DNA of 64,000 nucleotides from a virus. Position 1 is the first letter of the stretch. Each line of letters opens with the position of its first letter. Positions 1 through 8,588 of this stretch are shown piece by piece. The notes beneath the pieces are model-generated. The model was given only the letters and a program-made list of their open reading frames with translations. It was not told where the DNA came from and did no database searches. The stretch is from positions 62,001 to 126,000 of IMG/VR virus record IMGVR_UViG_3300048997_000130, one strand, 5' to 3'. The translations under genes and the position numbers were made by a program.

Positions 1-2
1 TT

Positions 3-428
3 CCAGAATTTGAAGTAGGATCTGCAGCACAAGCAGTAAGCTGGCAACAATCAATAATAGGAAACAGGAATTCGATTCCATACGAAATCGATGGAATCGT
101 AGTTCGAGCCAATAATATTTCTCTCCAAGAAGAGCTTGGAGAAATAAATATGAGACCTAGAGCTCAAATCGCTTATAAATTCGAATCTGCTACCGGGATT
201 TCCCAAGTCATAGATATAAAATGGCAAGTAGGATTGACTGGTCGAATTACAGCAGTAGCATCTGTGGAACCAGTTAATATTGGAGGCGTAGTAATCACTT
301 CCATATCACTTCATAATTTAAAATTATTCCAAGATTTAAAATTATTTAAAGGATGTAGAATATTGATCTCACGTCGTAATGACGTTATTCCGTATTGTGA
401 AAAAAATTTAGATGCAGCGTCAGATTAG
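3..428 (+). CDS. ligA: NAD-dependent DNA ligase, 3' part
   Basis: The last 141 residues of a LigA-type ligase, which seals nicks using NAD+; the 5' part is outside the window. The frame is open from base 3. Visible landmarks are the end of the adenylation domain (PYEIDGIVVR, then RAQIAYKFE) and the OB fold (QVGLTGRITAVASVEPV, ISLHN, RRNDVIPYC). The protein stops right after the OB fold, where cellular LigA continues with a four-Cys zinc finger, helix-hairpin-helix repeats and BRCT. It is therefore a short phage form or a split one. The next gene starts 2 nt later and contains a CPVCG motif, but I see no other link to LigA. Confidence 0.85.
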   Translation, partial: PEFEVGSAAQAVSWQQSIIGNRNSIPYEIDGIVVRANNISLQEELGEINMRPRAQIAYKFESATGISQVIDIKWQVGLTGRITAVASVEPVNIGGVVITSISLHNLKLFQDLKLFKGCRILISRRNDVIPYCEKNLDAASD

Positions 429-430
429 AT

Positions 431-1438
431 ATGATTTATAATACTATCACAGGTATCACTAGTTATTTAACATCTCTAGATGGATTCAATAGATTAATTA
501 TTGATAGAAGGCGAGCTGTAAAAAATGAAGAACTGTTAGATGAATTTATAATTTTAGGCCATTGGACAATTGATAAATTTGGTCAATGTATCAAAATTGG
601 AAGCAGTGAAACTCCAGATGGATATCGGAGACCCGGTGTACAAGAATTAATTAATATATCCAATCCAGGAGAAACTGTGATTTCTAAACAGGGATTTTAT
701 GATGAATGGCCCGGAGTTATATTAACTACGCATTTTGAATCACAAATTCCTAAGTCATCTTTAATATGTCCAGTATGTGGATTGGGTTGGAATATTAAAA
801 ATTGTTATGATACTCAAACGCTCGAAAAATCTATTGATTATCAATTATCCAAACAAATCGGAAAATCATTATACGATTTTCTGAATGAAAATCTCCCACA
901 AGATGAGCTGTGGATATATAGAGGCGAGATTCGGAATGATGCATTAATCGATAATGCTCCTCATCCAAGTGTGATAGGAGCAAAAGTTAATGAACATGGC
1001 TGGTATAGACCAGCCGTTGAATCATGCCATATGATACAAGATGGAGATTATGCAGCGTTTGCAGTGCAAACGTTTTTTCATAAACAATGTTATTCAGCAA
1101 GGATTAGTCAACAAATTAGAAAAAGTTATGTAGAAATGTTAGAAAAATCTGGTTGGGGAGATTCTGAATTGATAGCTATTCCCAATGAATATTCAACATA
1201 CGAGAAGTTCGAACCATGGTTTTTAGTCAAACATCCATTAGGGACGCTCAAAATCGGGTGGAGGAAACGCGTTCTCCAAATTGATTGGTCAGGGACCGGG
1301 ATTCCAATATTTGATGAATTTCGTGATGAAAAAACAACTCATAACACCACATTTATACATGCACATAATCTAGAAAAAGCGGCTGATTATTTAAAAATAA
1401 TCAAATTTAAGATTCAACAGGCGACCGCGTTGCGTTAA
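431..1438 (+). CDS. hypothetical protein, 335 aa
   Basis: Not recognised. Starts 2 nt after ligA stops, so it is probably co-transcribed and translationally coupled. One CPVCG pair near residue 116 and a further Cys (NC) could bind zinc, but no complete zinc site is evident. No membrane segment or signal peptide. Its 3' end overlaps the convergent gene at 1407-1664 by 32 nt. Confidence 0.8.
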   Translation: MIYNTITGITSYLTSLDGFNRLIIDRRRAVKNEELLDEFIILGHWTIDKFGQCIKIGSSETPDGYRRPGVQELINISNPGETVISKQGFYDEWPGVILTTHFESQIPKSSLICPVCGLGWNIKNCYDTQTLEKSIDYQLSKQIGKSLYDFLNENLPQDELWIYRGEIRNDALIDNAPHPSVIGAKVNEHGWYRPAVESCHMIQDGDYAAFAVQTFFHKQCYSARISQQIRKSYVEMLEKSGWGDSELIAIPNEYSTYEKFEPWFLVKHPLGTLKIGWRKRVLQIDWSGTGIPIFDEFRDEKTTHNTTFIHAHNLEKAADYLKIIKFKIQQATALR

Positions 1439-1664
1439 GCATAGACTCGAGCGCTTCCATGGTTTCAAACGAAACTATAGTAAGTCGTATTCTTTTACCG
1501 TCCAAATGTTGTAATGCGACTTGTAAATCCAGTCCTTTATTATCTTCATCCACTAATACAAATCGTTGAGTATTAGGATCTAATGTGACTATGCCATCAA
1601 TAATTAATCCGGCATCAAATCCATGTTGGAATTGATCTCGTTTATTATCATAATCAATTGCCAT
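1407..1664 (-). CDS. hypothetical protein, 85 aa
   Basis: Small soluble acidic protein, not recognised. Convergent with and overlapping the 431-1438 gene by 32 nt. The 97-nt AT-rich gap upstream separates it from the divergent gene at 1762 and must hold the promoters of both. Confidence 0.6.
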   Translation of the reverse strand: MAIDYDNKRDQFQHGFDAGLIIDGIVTLDPNTQRFVLVDEDNKGLDLQVALQHLDGKRIRLTIVSFETMEALESMLNATRSPVES

Positions 1665-1761
1665 TTATAATCTCATGCATCGAATAAATTCCTGAATTAT
1701 ACTCAACCATACTATTATTAGATATAATCCAAGCATCAGCCCTATAATTTCTAATAAAAAT

Positions 1762-2004
1762 ATGGCATCAGGATCTCACGCCTTATTCTTGCAAGGCGCT
1801 AAAGAGTTATATTCTAAGATTAAATCATCTTCTGATTTTAGAGTCCAATCATATACTAGTCCAGTAGAACATTTGATATCGGAATTTGAATCTTGGGAAT
1901 TAGAACCTCCTGAAGATATACGACGAGTTCAATCAATTGTTAAATTGATTGAACTCACCAGAACCATCAATGAGCTCATAGTCAACAGTTCGAAACCAAG
2001 TTAA
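1762..2004 (+). CDS. hypothetical protein, 80 aa
   Basis: Small, mostly helical by composition, not recognised. A perfect 14-bp inverted repeat lies inside its reading frame (1925-1956). The 107 nt that follow, up to the nrdJ stop, contain no gene but include a short inverted repeat (TGATTTCC / GGAAATCA) just beyond the nrdJ stop that could end nrdJ transcription. Confidence 0.6.
   Translation: MASGSHALFLQGAKELYSKIKSSSDFRVQSYTSPVEHLISEFESWELEPPEDIRRVQSIVKLIELTRTINELIVNSSKPS
1925..1956. repeat. intragenic inverted repeat, 14-bp arms
   Basis: Arms 1925-1938 and 1943-1956 are perfectly complementary around a GTTA loop, inside the 1762-2004 reading frame. Confidence 0.8.
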
Positions 2005-2111
2005 ATCGTTGGTTCTCCGGGATTTAGAAAATTAAATTGAATAAATTGCCTTAAACAACATCAAGCCATTAAGTGATTCTTCGTGAATATATGATTTCCG
2101 ATATCAGGAAA

Positions 2112-5100
2112 TCAACTGCATCCCGTAGTATTTCCACAGCTACTACATAAATAGCAACTCCCGCATCTGCGAGTAATCGATCCACAATTGTTACAAGGTG
2201 GAGCATCAATATTCATCTCATTATTAGGAGATGATGATAATTCAGAAGCCGGGATTGCCGTAGGAGTTATGGACTCCGGAGTAGTAGTTGTATTCCCGTA
2301 AGCTTTATCCAAACCAGAATTTTTCCCAGAAAAATAAGTCAAATCGATATATTTAAATATATAGTCATATAGACTATCTGTAAATCGAATCTTAGGATTA
2401 CCCGTATATCCAGATGGTTCAAATTTCGTATTTACGAAACAACGCACCAATTTTTCGAGTGGAACCCCGTGCTGAATAGAAATACTAAGAAGTTTAGTAA
2501 AACTATCCACCAAACCACCCATGGTGGACCCAATTTTCCCTAATCGCACAAATACTTCGCCGGGAGATCCGTCATCATATTCACCAACAATAATATACCC
2601 AGTATGTCCTGCTATATTAAATTTATGACGCCGACTATGTGAATCTATAGGCATTTTGCGTCTATCTGTCACACGGACTTCTCGTATGACTTCCCGAACA
2701 GTTTCCTTAATGCCTGATCCGGATTCCTCTGAAAAACGATTTTTAGTCTTTAGAGGTTGTGATTTCTTGCATCCGTCTCTATATAAAGCTATACATTTGA
2801 GACCGAGTTCCCAACCGATTTTATATAAATCTGCAATTTCTTCCGGAGAAGCTGTTGTTGGTAAATTTACAGTCTTGCTTTGAGCACATGTAATGAGCGG
2901 CTGAATAGCCGCCATCATTTTTAAATGCCCAAGCGGAGGAACGCAACGACCTGATGGTCCGGAAGCCATAGCACAATCAAATATCGGTAAATGTTCTGAT
3001 AGAAGTCCTGGAGCACCTTCAATGAATGAATTTTCCTCTAGATATTCACAAATCCCTTGAATAACCGGCTCTGAATATCCAAGATTGACGAGTGCGGCCT
3101 TCACAGACCCATTCACAAGTTTCATAACACCGCCACCAACAAGCGATTTATATGAAACTAAAGCAAATGCTGGTTCAATCCCTGTCGTATTCATCCCCAT
3201 AAGGAATGAAATCGTATTATGCGACACGAATCCATTGGCAATATATGTAACATTCCCAGGGACTGATATATCATAAGTAAGTTGACGGCCTTGCGATTCC
3301 ACCGTAGTAATTTCATCGTAATAAAAAGAAAGCGCATGTTGCAATCGACCAGCAAAATCAGGAATAAACTTTTCAGCAATATGCCTTGGAATCCGACCAT
3401 CAATATATCTCATTGTAGCGATTTTGCGAAAATCATGACCTATCGGACACACTTCATTAAATAATTCTTCATCAAGATAAATATAATCTCGAGCCCATTC
3501 AGTTTTCCCAAGCACTTTATCAGCCTTACGCGAACATGTAAAACCAACACGTTCCATGAACACACTAGTGAAGTTCCGAGATGTTACCGTTAAACGATAA
3601 ACAGGTTTATCACTATAACCGCCCGTCTGTATATCAAATCTTGTTGGAATCCCAACAGCCAATAACATAGTTTGCACATCACGAATGAAAGCTTCTGATT
3701 TGTTCGTGAGAGATGGTAATCCGTTGGTTACCGAACCATCACAAGTGAATAAACCTCGCAAATAAGCCCCGTATGCTCGCTTATCATTTGTAGCAAGAAT
3801 CGCATCGGGAACATGAGCTTCGAGATGGTCTATTACTTCGATTTTTGCAAATCCAGAAATTGACCACCAAGTTTTGATTTGTGTAGAATTCAAACATAAT
3901 GATATACAGTTATCAGCTGACGTAATAGTTGGATCTTTTCCGAAAAGCTCACGAATGAATCCAGCGCAACGCTCGCGCGCGTCACAATCTTGAGCGTCGA
4001 ATGCAAATCGTAGGCCTTTATGATGCGTCGAACCGTTGGCCGCAAATAATCCACACAATTCCGCCAAACGAATATCGACAATGTTTGGAATTCTAACGCC
4101 TCTATCATAATTCGGGACTAGAGAAGCAGGTAATTTCGGTAACGAAATTTGACGACTCTCGCCGAACAGTTGATTCATACTCAACGGAACAACATCTCCT
4201 TCTTTCAAAGCATCAAAACGGCGCCATTCCCATTGTCCATTCACAATAACTTTGATTTGATGCTTTGGGGTCCCGCGAAGTTGGAATCCACGATCAGTAG
4301 TCACGCCAATAATATCATCTTCACCATTTACATAAAATTGTGTAGCTTGACGTGGTCCAGCATCTGTTTGAACCATGAATTCTACATCTTGCCATTTTTC
4401 ACCATCAGGATTCCCGAGATCTTCAATTCGAATAAGTCCAAGATCTGTTGCGATAAGCGAACCTGCGATAAGGCATCCGAGTGGGGCCTGCAGACTAGCT
4501 TGTGATATACTGAATCCATGGCGCTCACCGAGTTTAATTACTTCTTCCCAAACACTATCCGATAAAGCGCAAACATCATCACCCAATGGATCAAAAGTCC
4601 CTAAATTCCAGCGTTTAGAAATATTCCGGTTGGCTTCTCGATGCATATGCATAATATTCAACATTGCATCGCGATTTTTTTCAAATTCCGAAAATGCAGC
4701 CGTCCGAGCAGCTAATTTGGCTGACCATAAATAAGCATAACCAGTCATGAGACTTGCTAACCGAGCAGCAATAGCACGGCCTTCATCCGAATTATAAGCA
4801 TGACCAAGTTGCATGAGCAGCGATCCAAGATCGCCGTAATTGAGACCGATCGGTCTCAATGCCAACGAATTCTTAGTAATAGAGTCTGTCGGATAGTCGG
4901 CTTTGGCAATAATAGCATTTTGCGCGGTCACGAAAACGCGGACCGAATGCATGAATCGCTGCGTATTTAATTTGCCATCATCAAACATTCGAGTCAAATT
5001 GATAGCACATAAATTGCATGCAGTGTTATCGACATGAGCAAATTCAGCACAGGGATTCGTAGCTCGGATCCTCCCACTACTTGGTGTGGTGTGCCAACGA

Positions 5101-6212
5101 TTTATAGTGTCGGTAAATTGGACACCAGGATCACCGCACATCCATGCAGCCTGTGCTATTTCAGTCCACAGTTCGCGCGCTTTATATTCATGAACAACTT
5201 CTCCAGTTAATCGTTCACGCGTCTTCCACATCCCATCATCAACAACCGCCTGCATAAAAGCGTCGGGAATGCTCACTGAATGATTGGCATTTTGGAATGA
5301 TACCCATTTATATGCAGAATTAGGATCGTCGTAAGCTGCACTATATCCACATTCAATAAGATCATGCGCTCGTTTTTCTTCTATAGCTTTACATCGAATA
5401 AATCCAGGACGCCCATCCATGGTCTCTAAAATATCTGGATGATCCATATCCATAATAGCCATTTTAGCCGCATTCCGAGTGGAACCACCGCTCTTCATGG
5501 CCTTGGCGCCCTTATCAAGCTCCTCCATCCATCCAAGGGGGCCACATACATACGCCCCTGAAGAGAGTTTTTCATATGATGAGCGAATTTTAGATAAATT
5601 GGCTCCTGAACCAGAGCCACCAGCAAATATAATTTTTTCAGATTTGCTGAATTCCATGATTGAATCCAACGTATCATCAACCCCAGAAATAAAACAAGCC
5701 GATGCGGCTTGGCGTCTATCTGGAATACCTACATTAAACCAGACTGGAGAATTGAATGCACCATATTGATGAAGGAGCGCATAAATTAATTCGGCTTCAT
5801 AAATTTCAGCATCTTTAGGAGAATTAAAATATTGTTGCTCATCAGCCCATTGAGTTAGCGTACGAGCAACTCGGCTAAAAAGTTGTTTAGCCGAGGTTTC
5901 TTTCACTCCATTTACCATTCTAAAATATTTACTAACTACTACATTAATGGTTGTCTCGTTCCACCAGTCAGGGACTTCGACATCGAGTTGTTCGAATACC
6001 TTCGAACCATCAGCTCGAACCATCTTAGAATCAACTATTTTCCATTTAATACTGTCAAAAGGATGGACTCCTTCTTGTGTAAAGATACGAGTCCATTTAC
6101 CAGATTCCCTGCCTTCTTTAGAAACACCAATAATGGAATCAAATACTTTCCCTACAGGTGAATCTGATCCGGATTCGGTGTTTTTATTAAGAGCGGCGGA
6201 TCCGTTTGACAT
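2112..6212 (-). CDS. nrdJ: class II (B12-dependent) ribonucleotide reductase with intein
   Basis: Precursor of 1366 aa; reduces ribonucleotides to deoxyribonucleotides using adenosylcobalamin, needing no separate radical subunit. NrdJ landmarks: FNSPVWFNVG, SACFISGVDD, the GSGSGANLSKIR loop, SGGSTRNAAKMAIMDMDHPDI, the active-site NPCAE, and a C-terminal cysteine cluster (CNNCG, CYLCSSCG, GCS) of the type used for re-reduction. An intein occupies residues 580-999 (separate entry); splicing would give about 946 aa, normal for the family. First enzyme of the dNTP genes seen here (ThyX, PurZ, dNMP kinase). The start overlaps the holA 3' end by 26 nt, so the order of expression is holB-holA-nrdJ. 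A GAGG Shine-Dalgarno (tccgaggaggca, minus strand) precedes ATG 6212. Confidence 0.95.
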   Translation of the reverse strand: MSNGSAALNKNTESGSDSPVGKVFDSIIGVSKEGRESGKWTRIFTQEGVHPFDSIKWKIVDSKMVRADGSKVFEQLDVEVPDWWNETTINVVVSKYFRMVNGVKETSAKQLFSRVARTLTQWADEQQYFNSPKDAEIYEAELIYALLHQYGAFNSPVWFNVGIPDRRQAASACFISGVDDTLDSIMEFSKSEKIIFAGGSGSGANLSKIRSSYEKLSSGAYVCGPLGWMEELDKGAKAMKSGGSTRNAAKMAIMDMDHPDILETMDGRPGFIRCKAIEEKRAHDLIECGYSAAYDDPNSAYKWVSFQNANHSVSIPDAFMQAVVDDGMWKTRERLTGEVVHEYKARELWTEIAQAAWMCGDPGVQFTDTINRWHTTPSSGRIRATNPCAEFAHVDNTACNLCAINLTRMFDDGKLNTQRFMHSVRVFVTAQNAIIAKADYPTDSITKNSLALRPIGLNYGDLGSLLMQLGHAYNSDEGRAIAARLASLMTGYAYLWSAKLAARTAAFSEFEKNRDAMLNIMHMHREANRNISKRWNLGTFDPLGDDVCALSDSVWEEVIKLGERHGFSISQASLQAPLGCLIAGSLIATDLGLIRIEDLGNPDGEKWQDVEFMVQTDAGPRQATQFYVNGEDDIIGVTTDRGFQLRGTPKHQIKVIVNGQWEWRRFDALKEGDVVPLSMNQLFGESRQISLPKLPASLVPNYDRGVRIPNIVDIRLAELCGLFAANGSTHHKGLRFAFDAQDCDARERCAGFIRELFGKDPTITSADNCISLCLNSTQIKTWWSISGFAKIEVIDHLEAHVPDAILATNDKRAYGAYLRGLFTCDGSVTNGLPSLTNKSEAFIRDVQTMLLAVGIPTRFDIQTGGYSDKPVYRLTVTSRNFTSVFMERVGFTCSRKADKVLGKTEWARDYIYLDEELFNEVCPIGHDFRKIATMRYIDGRIPRHIAEKFIPDFAGRLQHALSFYYDEITTVESQGRQLTYDISVPGNVTYIANGFVSHNTISFLMGMNTTGIEPAFALVSYKSLVGGGVMKLVNGSVKAALVNLGYSEPVIQGICEYLEENSFIEGAPGLLSEHLPIFDCAMASGPSGRCVPPLGHLKMMAAIQPLITCAQSKTVNLPTTASPEEIADLYKIGWELGLKCIALYRDGCKKSQPLKTKNRFSEESGSGIKETVREVIREVRVTDRRKMPIDSHSRRHKFNIAGHTGYIIVGEYDDGSPGEVFVRLGKIGSTMGGLVDSFTKLLSISIQHGVPLEKLVRCFVNTKFEPSGYTGNPKIRFTDSLYDYIFKYIDLTYFSGKNSGLDKAYGNTTTTPESITPTAIPASELSSSPNNEMNIDAPPCNNCGSITRRCGSCYLCSSCGNTTGCS
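3216..4475 (-). other. intein in NrdJ with LAGLIDADG endonuclease domain
   Basis: Encodes residues 580-999 (420 aa). It begins with Cys (CLIAGSLIATD) after QAPLG and ends in VSHN before Thr, so the spliced junction is APLG-TISFLMG. Residue +1 is Thr. Two LAGLIDADG-type motifs are visible: LCGLFAANGS (Asn at 726 where an acidic metal ligand is expected) and LRGLFTCDGS (Asp 825 kept). Protein splicing looks intact; DNA cleavage by the homing endonuclease may be lost because one of the two catalytic acids is missing. Insertion is in the conserved TISF region of the reductase. Confidence 0.92.
4839..4860. repeat. 22-nt perfect palindrome inside nrdJ
   Basis: Centre GACCGATCGGTC, arms of 11 nt with no loop, inside the N-terminal extein coding sequence. 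Confidence 0.8.
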
Positions 6213-7113
6213 TTTTTGCCTCCTCGGACAAGCGAATTATTTCTATTTCTAGGCCAGTGCGTGCAGAGCCGTCGCCACGTTTATGGAGGATATCCAAATC
6301 ACATAGCATATTATAACTTGTAATTAAAGAGTCCATAGTCCATAAACCTAAACGCGACTCGAACATTTTCTTACACACAAAAGGATGAATGTTCAATAAC
6401 TTGGCAATCTCTGTTTGAGATATACCATGCGATGCAGCATATTCCATTCGTAACTGTTGAATGACATGACGCTGCAGATATGCTAATATCCATCCTGTCT
6501 CATCCATCCGCTCTTGGAGTGCGTCCAAGTAGGCTAATGCTTTGGCAGGATGTCCTTCGCATATCGAATCTATAACTTCCTTCGGAGTAAGATCTGCGGA
6601 AAAACACAATACGGATTTAGCATCTGCTGGTGTTATAACACCAGCAGATGCTATAACCGATAGTTTCATTATCTCAGACGAAATCTTCCGCAGACTCTTC
6701 CCTGAGCTCACAAAAAGCGCACTGGCAACGCAACTTAGATCGATATTAAGCCTTTCGCCTTCTTTTATGATCCAAGGTAGGTATTCATTCTTATCGTCAT
6801 ACGCTTTCAATTTTGAAAAATTATGAATGCGTTTGGCTCGAGAATCTGTTAATTTAATTTTCGGAGTCGAAATTATTATTAATATATCAGATTCCCCAGC
6901 TGGTAGTTGCACAGGGATTTCTTTAGCATTCCATAAAATGAAAACATGACTAGAATGATTGAAAGGTTTGATTGAAATATCATCTAAGTATTGATTTAAA
7001 TTTATCGATGCGTCATATTCAGAAGATTCAAGCAGACTACACGAGACTTCGTCCTTAACTGCTCGTTCTTTCAGGAAATCTTCATCACCATTAATAAGGA
7101 TTAATTGCGGCAC
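6187..7113 (-). CDS. holA: DNA polymerase III delta subunit (clamp loader)
   Basis: 308 aa, close to cellular HolA length. The N-terminus QLILINGDEDFLKERA matches the family pattern of a hydrophobic strand followed by G-x-E-x-F-L, and the middle and C-terminal helices fit delta. Delta opens the sliding clamp together with delta-prime, which is encoded just upstream (13-nt overlap). The window shows no polymerase, clamp or DnaX. A 36-nt perfect palindrome lies inside the frame (6618-6653). Confidence 0.75.
   Translation of the reverse strand: MPQLILINGDEDFLKERAVKDEVSCSLLESSEYDASINLNQYLDDISIKPFNHSSHVFILWNAKEIPVQLPAGESDILIIISTPKIKLTDSRAKRIHNFSKLKAYDDKNEYLPWIIKEGERLNIDLSCVASALFVSSGKSLRKISSEIMKLSVIASAGVITPADAKSVLCFSADLTPKEVIDSICEGHPAKALAYLDALQERMDETGWILAYLQRHVIQQLRMEYAASHGISQTEIAKLLNIHPFVCKKMFESRLGLWTMDSLITSYNMLCDLDILHKRGDGSARTGLEIEIIRLSEEAKNVKRIRRS
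6618..6653. repeat. 36-nt perfect palindrome inside holA
   Basis: Two 18-nt arms with no loop, centred on GTTATAAC, in the codons for ASAGVITPADA. Could form a long hairpin in the mRNA or a cruciform. Confidence 0.85.
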
Positions 7114-7916
7114 GGATCAAAACATCTCGATTGAAGATTAATACAAATCCTATGCCAATGTAATAAAATGTTTGCTGATGGAATCGATTCTAATAGAGCC
7201 GCAAATTTTAAAAACATAATAGCTCCAGGAATATGTTCCTTATTGATAGCAATAGCATGAACCGCCTGCTTGATAACTAATGAAATAGCATCACGTTCAG
7301 GACCATATTCATTTTTATGTTCACAAATAACTGTTGGAATAGGACACAATATTGAATCCATTCCGCCGGTTATCATCTTTTGAACAGTTATATTTAACTC
7401 TGCAAAATTTGAACAGTTAATGGTTCCAAATAATCCAGGGCGACCATAACAAAGATTAATTTTCAAGGCGTCCTCAGATTCAAAAAGGACTGCCATCTCT
7501 GCTGGGTTTAAAGTAGTCCAAGTAATGATTCTTTCGAATCGAGATCGTAATGGAGAAATTGTTGAATCAATATCTGAAGTAACAAAAATGATACGGGAAG
7601 CCGATGGTGTATCTTCACATAATTTTAAATATACATTCTGTGCAGGTTCATTTAATCGATGTAGATTATTGATAACAGCTATTCGAGTAGATCCGAATAT
7701 AGAACGATGAGAAAAAAATTCTCGAACTTCTCGAGCCCCTTCAATACCTTCAGGGACTAATAAATAATCAGTAGATTCAAAATGGTCTTTCAGATATTCC
7801 TGAATGAATGAGTGTTTTCCGATATAATCAGGTCCCGATAATACTAAACTCCGTATATTATTCGGAATTAGATTTTGGATAGTCTGTTGTTGCGAGCAGA
7901 GATTGCCGTGAATCAT
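7101..7916 (-). CDS. holB: DNA polymerase III delta-prime-like clamp loader subunit
   Basis: 271-aa AAA+ protein. The P-loop is degenerate (GPDYIGKHSF), as expected for non-hydrolysing delta-prime. RIAVINNLHRLNEPAQNVYL is the Walker B region, with LKLCEDTPSASRIIFVT after it. PLRSRFERI occupies the place of the SRC arginine motif (SRF here). Pairs with delta, encoded immediately downstream. Its start overlaps the 3' end of the small zinc protein gene at 7858-8040 by 59 nt. Confidence 0.75.
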   Translation of the reverse strand: MIHGNLCSQQQTIQNLIPNNIRSLVLSGPDYIGKHSFIQEYLKDHFESTDYLLVPEGIEGAREVREFFSHRSIFGSTRIAVINNLHRLNEPAQNVYLKLCEDTPSASRIIFVTSDIDSTISPLRSRFERIITWTTLNPAEMAVLFESEDALKINLCYGRPGLFGTINCSNFAELNITVQKMITGGMDSILCPIPTVICEHKNEYGPERDAISLVIKQAVHAIAINKEHIPGAIMFLKFAALLESIPSANILLHWHRICINLQSRCFDPCRN

Positions 7917-8040
7917 AAGTATTAATTTCAGTTAGTTTTATTTCTATTTTATACAATCGACGACATTTCATACATTCAACAACATTAATCAGTCCAGTTG
8001 AATCCAGTCCAGTTGAATCACAAAATAAACAAAAAAACAT
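7858..8040 (-). CDS. small cysteine-rich protein, 60 aa
   Basis: Two CxxC pairs (CLFC near the N-terminus, CMKC about 20 residues later) form a likely zinc ribbon; function unknown. The last 59 nt overlap the start of holB in another frame, so the C-terminus may be longer than the functional part. The reading begins 5 nt after the 8046-8246 gene stops. Confidence 0.5.
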   Translation of the reverse strand: MFFCLFCDSTGLDSTGLINVVECMKCRRLYKIEIKLTEINTYDSRQSLLATTDYPKSNSE

Positions 8041-8045
8041 AACAA

Positions 8046-8246
8046 TTAATAATTAAATGCACCACCAACGGGAACAGACCAAATAAAATTACAGGTCACA
8101 CATTTGAAAATAGATACTGATGAACCTTGTGGATTGATTGAATAACAAGATGTGCTTTTACAACTTTGACCAGAGGTCAATTGATCAGAACCACGCCGGC
8201 ATTTTGCCATTACGATTGGATAACTAGGTGTTTTAGGATCAGACAT
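8046..8246 (-). CDS. small zinc-ribbon-like protein, 66 aa
   Basis: Five cysteines, ending with CVTCNFIW; looks like a zinc ribbon. Member of a run of minus-strand genes leading into holB. Not recognised. Confidence 0.55.
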   Translation of the reverse strand: MSDPKTPSYPIVMAKCRRGSDQLTSGQSCKSTSCYSINPQGSSVSIFKCVTCNFIWSVPVGGAFNY

Positions 8247-8249
8247 GGA

Positions 8250-8582
8250 TTATTTAGTAAACGTTACCGCTACGTAAGCTGCTATACGATTCAAGATATC
8301 TGATGGAGGTTCTGTAAAAAATTGCGATATAGAGATTTGTCCGGCTATTTTCTGGCAAAGTAAAAAATCCGATAATAATAAAGTCCAAGATTCGTGTGAT
8401 TGTTTAGTTTTCAAGAATATAATCTTCGGCATATCAGGCGATTCTTGAATAGACCACAGTAATTGATCTTGCTTATAACGATAAATTAATTTAGGTAATA
8501 ATCGTATAGCTTCCGTCTGAAGGAGCGGACGAAGCCGTCGCCCCTTCACAAATTGATCATTCAGACTCCCGTCAAAGGCCAT
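8250..8582 (-). CDS. hypothetical protein, 110 aa
   Basis: Not recognised. No membrane segment. Begins 6 nt after the 8589-9740 gene stops and ends 3 nt before the start of the next gene (8246), so it lies in the same operon. Confidence 0.6.
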   Translation of the reverse strand: MAFDGSLNDQFVKGRRLRPLLQTEAIRLLPKLIYRYKQDQLLWSIQESPDMPKIIFLKTKQSHESWTLLLSDFLLCQKIAGQISISQFFTEPPSDILNRIAAYVAVTFTK

Positions 8583-8588
8583 TTAATA

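Noticed and set aside
6187-6252. Plus-strand frames over nrdJ and holA with good length
   Set aside because: They lie entirely inside well-supported minus-strand enzymes and have no ribosome site.
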